Source: an uncultured Eubacterium sp. (GTDB lineage Bacteria > Bacillota > Clostridia > Lachnospirales > Lachnospiraceae). Taken from it: 64,000 nucleotides of DNA. A model generated the notes under the pieces. It did not search any database, was not told the origin of the DNA, and worked only from the letters and a program-made list of their open reading frames with translations. Location: the NCBI GenBank assembly GCA_934316845.1, contig CAKRDZ010000012.1, forward strand, positions 1 through 64,000. Direction: 5' to 3'. The position numbers and the translations under genes are program-made. Positions within the stretch are counted from its first letter, which is position 1. Every line of letters starts with the position of its first letter. Shown one piece after another: positions 59,105 to 64,000 of this stretch.

Positions 59105-61978
59105 TTATTTCTTTTTCACTGTTACCTTAATCTTCACCACTTCTGTTCCACTCTTAACCGTGATAACGGTCTTTCCGGCTTTTAAGGCTTTGATCTTTCC
59201 GTTTTTACTCACCTTTGCCACCTCTTTGTCTGAAGATTTGAATGTTATCTTCTCCTGCGAAGTCAATGGTGTCCGTTCCGTCTTTATCTTAAAGGTCTTT
59301 CCTTTTTTCAATGTCAGTTTCCGTTTTTTGACATTGGTTACGGTCAATTTCTGTGTCTTAACTTTTTTCTTCTGGACTTTTACCTCTACCGAAGCAGATG
59401 CACCTCTTTTGGTGGTAACAGTTATGACAGCCGTCCCCGCCTTTTTGGCTTTTATTTTTCCCTTTTTGGTTACGGTCGCTACCTTAGTATCGGAAGACTC
59501 CCATTTTTCGATAGAATCACCCTTAATGAGAGTAACTTTTACTGCCGTTGTGCTTTTTCCTTTCTGCAGTACAAGGGATGAGACATTTAATGTTACCGTT
59601 GATGCCGGCTGTGGTCCCGCAGTTGGCTGTGATGTTGGAGTCACGATCGGTTCCGGTGCCTTCGTTGGCTCTGGCGTTGGCGTCACTGTCGGTTCCGGTG
59701 CCTTCGTTGGCTCTGGCGCTGGCGTCACTGTCGGTTCCGGCGCCTTCGTTGGCTGTGATGTTGGAGTCACCGTCGGCTCCGGTGCCTTCGTTGGCTCTGG
59801 CGTTCCCGTTGGCTCTGATGTTGGGATCACCGTCGGTTCCGGTGCCTTCGTTGGCTCTGACGTTGGGATCACCGTCGGCTGTGGTGCCTTCGTTGGTTGT
59901 GGTGTTCCCGTTGGCTCTGACGTTGGTATCACCGTCGGCTGTGGTGCCTTCGTTGGCTCTGACGTTGGTATCACTGTCGGCTGTGGTGCCTTCGTTGGCT
60001 CTGACGTTGGGATCACCGTTGGCTCCGGCGCCTTCGTTGGTTGTGGTGTTCCCGTTGGTCTGGGAATTTCATTCCACTTTGCATAAAGTATCCTGTCTCC
60101 GGTCACCGGTGTGGCAAAGTCATAAGCCTTTGTGCAGGCTTCATCCGTATACCAGCCTCCAAAGCTATATCCCGTTTTCGTTGGATCCTCCGGTTTAGTA
60201 ACCGCTGTTTCATAATCCGCTGTTTCCACATCGACAGGAGATCCCTCCAAGGAATCAAACGTTACCGTATATGTATTGATCGTCCATTTCGCATGTAATG
60301 TCATATCTTTTGTCAGCGGCTGACTAAAATCGTAAGCGTTTGTACAGGCTTCGTCCGTATACCAGCCTCCAAAGGTATATCCCGTTCTCGTTGGATCCTC
60401 CGGTTTAGTAACCGCTGTTTCATAATCCGCTGTTTCCACATCGACAGGAGATCCACACAAGGAATCAAACGATACCGTATATGTATTGATCGTCCACTTT
60501 GCATATAACGTCATATCTTTTGTCACCGGCTGACTAAAATCGTAAGCGTTTGTACAGGCTTCATCCGTATACCAGCCTCCAAAGGTATATCCCGTTTTCG
60601 TTGGATCCTTCGGTCTGGTTACTGCTTCCGGATAAGTTACTGCCTGATCCTCGACAGAAATTGTATCTTCACCTGTAGAAAAGCGGACCTTGAAAGTGGC
60701 CGCATAAAAATCTGTATCTTGAGTAAGAGTAATCGTTTCTCCCGTATCAACCGGTGTTTGTAAATTCTTATCGGTACACCACTTTGTTACCGTATAATAT
60801 TCGGTATCCGGAAGATATGCTGGGTTGATCGTGCTGCCTTTTTTTGCATAATAGGTCTGCGTGTAATCTGAATAATGCAGCGTAACAGATACCACCTCAT
60901 CGCCCTCTGAAAGAGCGGATCGTAAGAGAGTCTTATCCGGCACCAGTCCGCTCGTGTACGCTAATTTCAAACCGGCACTGCCGTCGCTGCCGGCTTCTCC
61001 GGATGCAAGCGTAGTGCTATCATCATCCGTATAGTAGGTACCTGCCGCGCCACCGGTCCCTCCGGTTCCGGGCATATAGGTTACAGTTGCTCCGGAAGAA
61101 ATGGCATAAAAACTTCCTTTAAAAGAAAGTGCATCGCCGCCGTTACCGCCATTGGTGCCATTTGCTGCTTTTTTGTTTATTTGATACCAATTTCCAACCT
61201 TTTCATAACCAGAATCACCTCGCCCGCCATTGCCACCGGTAAGAGTAAGACGAGCATCGTCACGCACCAACAGGCTGCCGCCGGTAAAGTTCAGTGCACA
61301 GCCTCCCGGAGTACCATCCACTCTGCCTTCGCCATATTTATTCCCACTCACTCCCTGGTATCCATCTGAACCCTTAATGGTAACCTGACTTCCACTATCC
61401 ACTTTCAGTGCGGCACCGGAAAACTCTATCCCGGAACTTCCGTTTCCAGATGGGGCATTAGACGTATTTCCGGCCGCCGCATTTCCACCGGTGATTTTGA
61501 CCGTTTCCTGTAAGGTCAGCGATACATATGGTGAAGTAACACGGATAGCGGTGGCACCCTGTCCATCATACCCCAACGTTTCGATTCCGTTACCACCTGT
61601 TAAATCGGCATTTTTCAAGATCAATGTACCACTCCCGGCAATCTCAAGCGCAGGCGTAGCAGAATCAGATTCATACTTAATTTCATCCCGCCCATGGATG
61701 GAATAGCCTTTTCCATCCAGAATAACGGTTTCTCCCGGTGCCAGAGTGATCTTTAATCCATTTGTGACATTACCTGTCAGGGTATAGACGGTCTGTCCCT
61801 CTGCATTTGTCGTGATACTGACAGGCGCCCCTGACTCTGCCGTGATCTCTGTCCCATCATTTTCAAGTGTTGCTGCTTTTACTGTCGTCTTTGTCACGAT
61901 CTGCCCGGTAAATACCGAGGTAAGTACAATCGCAAGAGCGAGCAGGTATGCAAGCAGTTTTTTGACTTCTTTTTTCAT
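59105..61978 (-). CDS. giant secreted protein with Gly-rich N-terminus, InlB B-repeats, Pro/Thr stalk and BIG_2 domains
   Basis: About 957 residues. The signal peptide (LLAYLLALAIVLTSVFTGQI) is followed by a Gly-rich beta-helix-like part to about residue 320 (TLTGNVTNGLKITLAPGETV, GTNGGNGGDALSF). Three InlB B-repeats follow (GYTFGGWYTDEACTNAYDFS type, each ending YAKW or HAKW). A stalk of PTKAPEPTVIPTSE units comes next, then BIG_2-like domains (KVATVTKKGKIKAKKAGTAV, EVAKVSKNGKIKALKAGKTV). There is no LPXTG. The start at 61978 follows AAGGAG. It is first of the three-gene surface operon. Confidence 0.85.
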   Translation of the reverse strand: MKKEVKKLLAYLLALAIVLTSVFTGQIVTKTTVKAATLENDGTEITAESGAPVSITTNAEGQTVYTLTGNVTNGLKITLAPGETVILDGKGYSIHGRDEIKYESDSATPALEIAGSGTLILKNADLTGGNGIETLGYDGQGATAIRVTSPYVSLTLQETVKITGGNAAAGNTSNAPSGNGSSGIEFSGAALKVDSGSQVTIKGSDGYQGVSGNKYGEGRVDGTPGGCALNFTGGSLLVRDDARLTLTGGNGGRGDSGYEKVGNWYQINKKAANGTNGGNGGDALSFKGSFYAISSGATVTYMPGTGGTGGAAGTYYTDDDSTTLASGEAGSDGSAGLKLAYTSGLVPDKTLLRSALSEGDEVVSVTLHYSDYTQTYYAKKGSTINPAYLPDTEYYTVTKWCTDKNLQTPVDTGETITLTQDTDFYAATFKVRFSTGEDTISVEDQAVTYPEAVTRPKDPTKTGYTFGGWYTDEACTNAYDFSQPVTKDMTLYAKWTINTYTVSFDSLCGSPVDVETADYETAVTKPEDPTRTGYTFGGWYTDEACTNAYDFSQPLTKDMTLHAKWTINTYTVTFDSLEGSPVDVETADYETAVTKPEDPTKTGYSFGGWYTDEACTKAYDFATPVTGDRILYAKWNEIPRPTGTPQPTKAPEPTVIPTSEPTKAPQPTVIPTSEPTKAPQPTVIPTSEPTGTPQPTKAPQPTVIPTSEPTKAPEPTVIPTSEPTGTPEPTKAPEPTVTPTSQPTKAPEPTVTPAPEPTKAPEPTVTPTPEPTKAPEPIVTPTSQPTAGPQPASTVTLNVSSLVLQKGKSTTAVKVTLIKGDSIEKWESSDTKVATVTKKGKIKAKKAGTAVITVTTKRGASASVEVKVQKKKVKTQKLTVTNVKKRKLTLKKGKTFKIKTERTPLTSQEKITFKSSDKEVAKVSKNGKIKALKAGKTVITVKSGTEVVKIKVTVKKK
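59640..60066. repeat. Pro/Thr stalk repeats
   Basis: Tandem units of about 36-54 bp built from variants of GGTGCCTTCGTTGGCTCTG and TTGGGATCACCGTCGG encode PTKAPEPTV.PTSEP blocks on the minus strand. Units are less uniform than the 12-bp array in the neighbouring giant gene. Confidence 0.8.
60103..60620. repeat. three InlB B-repeat modules, near-identical DNA
   Basis: A segment of about 190 bp (containing CAGGCTTCATCCGTATACCA and GTAACCGCTGTTTCATAATC) recurs with few changes near 60130 and 60345, and partly near 60560. The high DNA identity suggests recent duplication. Confidence 0.8.
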
Positions 61979-62063
61979 TTTCTTTTCTCCTTTTTGATTT
62001 TTCTTTCGGCGTTTGATAAACACCGGAATCAATTCATTTACTTTTTTACTTCATCTATATAAA

Positions 62064-62129
62064 ATTTTCTCTCCGAAGTGGTACAACCCGGATAGCACTA
62101 CCTGTTTTACCACTTTTGGAGAAGAAAAT
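62064..62129 (-). terminator. hairpin between the LytTR gene and the surface operon
   Basis: On the minus strand ATTTTCTTCTCCAAAAGTGG and CCACTTCGGAGAGAAAAT form a stem of about 20 bp, starting at the LytTR stop, followed by TTTTAT. It could be a terminator or an attenuator before the InlB-repeat gene. Confidence 0.6.
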
Positions 62130-62130
62130 A

Positions 62131-62949
62131 TTATGCATTGATAACCTTTGCCAGATACAACCGCAATGCCTTCTCACTGCTTTTTTCACCCTCGACATAT
62201 TCGATTTTCGTGATATCCTTTAGGATACACCCACAATGCCCCGGAAATGTCGGGAAGCATGTCACATGCAGATACGTGTCGATCTCCGGACTGCAATCTA
62301 TGATTTCCAGGATTCTGCCATATAGGACAACCTGTTCATAACTCCGGAGCCATTTGGCATCCATGTTCGCAAAAACAGACCCAAAAGAACTTCCGATCAA
62401 ATCTTTTAACGGTGTTTTCTCGATTTTGGCAAGTGCTTCATTGCCATAACAGAAAATCCAGTCTACCGCTTCCGCATTATCGTCAAATACCATCTCAATA
62501 TCCGCAAATGCAAATGGCATATGATCAAAACTTCGGTAATGTTCCGCATAATCCTCATAAGTCATCGACTTTTTACTCGCACGAAGTTTCTTCAATATCT
62601 TCTTCTGATTTTCAAGCTGTGTACAAATGATTCTTTTTTTATTTCGGTTGCTATAGGGAAGTTTCTCTCCGGTATTTAAAAGAATGTATTCCTTCGTTAC
62701 AGAATGAATGGCTTTGGATGCTGCGATACACTGGCGGCTGATACGAATAAACGCCTTGCCCAGCTGCTCCTCCAATACCCCTATAGAATTCGAATAATAA
62801 AATTGTTTTCCGTCTATCATATAAATCCACGGCTTGGCATGACTTTCTTCTTCTGTTTTCATAGCATACAAAATATCCTCCGTATTTATTTTGAATTCCT
62901 GCTGTGAAGACTTGTTTTTTACAGTCAGAAATGTCGCTTCTTCCTTCAT
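62131..62949 (-). CDS. LytTR DNA-binding / PAS-like regulator
   Basis: A 272-residue regulator with a reversed layout. An N-terminal LytTR DNA-binding domain covers about residues 1-110 (FKINTEDILYAMKTEEESH, YYSNSIGVLEEQLGKAFIRI, NTGEKLPYSNRNKKRI). A C-terminal PAS-like sensor covers about 130-272 (HMPFAFADIEMVFDDNAEAV, DWIFCYGNEALAKIEKTPLK, VEGEKSSEKALRLYL). No receiver domain is present, so it is not a normal two-component output. AGGAG before 62949 fixes the start. It lies directly upstream of the surface-protein operon, which it may control. Confidence 0.82.
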   Translation of the reverse strand: MKEEATFLTVKNKSSQQEFKINTEDILYAMKTEEESHAKPWIYMIDGKQFYYSNSIGVLEEQLGKAFIRISRQCIAASKAIHSVTKEYILLNTGEKLPYSNRNKKRIICTQLENQKKILKKLRASKKSMTYEDYAEHYRSFDHMPFAFADIEMVFDDNAEAVDWIFCYGNEALAKIEKTPLKDLIGSSFGSVFANMDAKWLRSYEQVVLYGRILEIIDCSPEIDTYLHVTCFPTFPGHCGCILKDITKIEYVEGEKSSEKALRLYLAKVINA

Positions 62950-63013
62950 ATATGTTCTCCTCATCTGATTTGTTTCATCAACCATCACTTATGGATTACA
63001 ACCATGTAATCTT

Positions 63014-63042
63014 ATCCTATCATAACTGTATCGCAAATTCAA
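63014..63042 (-). promoter_or_regulatory. promoter of the LytTR regulator gene
   Basis: On the minus strand TTGAAT (63037-63042), 17 bp, TAGGAT (63014-63019). The leader contains a small ATTACA/TGTAAT hairpin. Confidence 0.45.
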
Positions 63043-63153
63043 TAAAAATATTATTTATTAAAGAGTATTTTGTCCGCTTTTTGCAAAATTCTTTTGTTTT
63101 TCTCGCAATTAAGGAAGTTTTGTTCCTCAAGTCCAAATTCACGCAAAATTGGA

Positions 63154-63182
63154 TTGAAAAGCAGCTTTCTTTCCTTTATAAT
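63154..63182 (+). promoter_or_regulatory. promoter of the YfhO-like gene
   Basis: TTGAAA (63154-63159), 17 bp, perfect TATAAT (63177-63182), about 57 bp before the start codon. Confidence 0.75.
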
Positions 63183-63238
63183 ATATAATATGTTTATACA
63201 TTTATTACCAAAATTCGTCATTGAGAGGATGGAAGACT

Positions 63239-64000
63239 ATGAAAAAAGAATGGAATGGACGGACTGTATTTTTTCTGGCTATGGCAATGACACTGATCTG
63301 TTTTCTGCCATTTCTAATACGTGATAAAGGATTATTTATTTATTTTGGCGACTACAATATGCAGCAGGTTCCGTTTTATCTCAAGATACATGAAGCGGTT
63401 CGTAATGGACATTTTTTCTGGGATATGACCACGGATCTGGGAAGCAGCATCTATACCAGCTATTCGTTTTATCTGCTGGGAAGCCCTTTTTTCTGGATAA
63501 CCGTGCCTTTTCCAAAGCAGGCGGTACCATACCTGCTTCCTTTTTTGCAAATGATAAAGATCGCCCTTGCCTGTCTTGGAGGCTATTATTATAGCAGACA
63601 ATTTATCAAAGATACCCGATGTGCCTGCCTAAGCGGTCTTCTTTACGGTTTTAGCGGCTTTACTCTGGTCAGTCTGGTCTTTAACCATTTTGGAGAAGTC
63701 GTTGCCTTTTTCCCATTTTATCTGGTGGCAGCGGACCGGCTTGCACAGAAAAAAAACTATGGCCTGTTTTCACTTCTTACAGCACTGATGGCGATTACAA
63801 ATTATTTCTTCTTTTTTGGCGAAGTGCTCTTTCTGCTTCTGTATCTGCTGATACGTTATGGGACAGATGCCGCCCGGCACATGAAGGAAAAACTCTCTCT
63901 TTTAGCACGTTTTATCGCGGAACTCCTGACCGGTGTCTTTCTTTCTGCTTTCTTTCTGCTCCCTTCACTGCTTGCCGTAGCAGGGAACACCCGTCTGTCA
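63239..64000 (+). CDS. YfhO-family membrane protein, partial (3' end outside window)
   Basis: The frame starts at ATG 63239 (GAGG nine bases upstream) and stays open for 254 codons to the edge. It has an N-terminal helix (TVFFLAMAMTLICFLPFLI), then FGDYNMQQVPFYLKIHEAVR and WDMTTDLGSSIYTSYSFYL, and several more helices (LACLGGYYYSR, LLYGFSGFTLVSLVFNHFGE). This is the YfhO pattern, a multispanning GT-C-like protein linked to glycosylation of lipoteichoic acid and other envelope polymers. It is divergent from the LytTR-surface protein locus. Confidence 0.85.
   Translation, partial: MKKEWNGRTVFFLAMAMTLICFLPFLIRDKGLFIYFGDYNMQQVPFYLKIHEAVRNGHFFWDMTTDLGSSIYTSYSFYLLGSPFFWITVPFPKQAVPYLLPFLQMIKIALACLGGYYYSRQFIKDTRCACLSGLLYGFSGFTLVSLVFNHFGEVVAFFPFYLVAADRLAQKKNYGLFSLLTALMAITNYFFFFGEVLFLLLYLLIRYGTDAARHMKEKLSLLARFIAELLTGVFLSAFFLLPSLLAVAGNTRLS

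Noticed and set aside
58956..60086. 376-codon plus-strand frame ending in Gly/Val repeats
   Set aside because: It is the reverse reading of the BIG_2 and Pro/Thr stalk part of the InlB-repeat gene. The repeats are a by-product of the stalk.

Overview
This window looks like the chromosome of a spore-forming, anaerobic Firmicute of the Lachnospiraceae type (Roseburia/Eubacterium/Blautia-like). The evidence is spoIIGA-sigE, a T-box leader, Rex, a four-subunit ferredoxin-dependent 2-oxoacid oxidoreductase, a glucuronoxylan-use locus with ATPase-less CUT1 sugar importers, and large secreted proteins with Ig-like (BIG_2) domains. Placement below family is not possible from this sequence alone. Most genes lie on the minus strand. 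I saw no rRNA, tRNA or CRISPR array.

Layout. 1-600: a truncated DUF2164 gene beside a dead IS1634-type transposase. 0.7-13 kb: housekeeping genes, namely a BIG_2 protein, spoIIGA-sigE, an LD-carboxypeptidase divergent from a cyclophilin, a chemoreceptor, htrA-miaB, and the operon folE-folP-folBK-pheA. 13-33.3 kb: a glycan locus. aguA-uxuA-uxuB cleave and catabolise (methyl)glucuronic acid. A long transport unit holds two binding-protein/permease sets without an ATPase, wrapped around a NHL-TPR protein, a YIP1 protein and a DUF5696 lipoprotein. A divergent GH43 beta-xylosidase closes the locus. 33.3-43.4 kb: a small lipoprotein, the por operon ending in a marR gene, phoB-phoR with an upstream PHO box, and an esterase/mscS/rlmH/phosphatase group. 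43.4-50.9 kb: rex, a coiled-coil gene, acpS-nnr-alr, a mazF toxin without antitoxin, two copies of a small inverted-repeat element, and an ABC-F ATPase.

50.9-54.1 kb is an island-like block: a methionine T-box leader, an E. coli-type methionyl-tRNA synthetase and a two-gene ADP-ribosyltransferase-fold pair. It is bracketed by the intact ABC-F gene and a 96-bp internally deleted ABC-F remnant. 54.1-63 kb is a surface-protein locus: a LytTR-PAS regulator, a giant InlB-repeat protein, a GT8 glycosyltransferase, and a second giant protein with a 12-bp-unit tandem repeat. A divergent YfhO-like membrane protein runs off the right edge.

The strongest candidates for undescribed biology are the twin-importer/NHL/YIP1/DUF5696 assembly, the island bracketed by ABC-F sequence with its ART-fold gene pair, the mobile inverted-repeat family, and the coupled GT8/stalk-protein operon. 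Start codons were moved from the longest reading frame where a Shine-Dalgarno sequence or promoter decided the matter.
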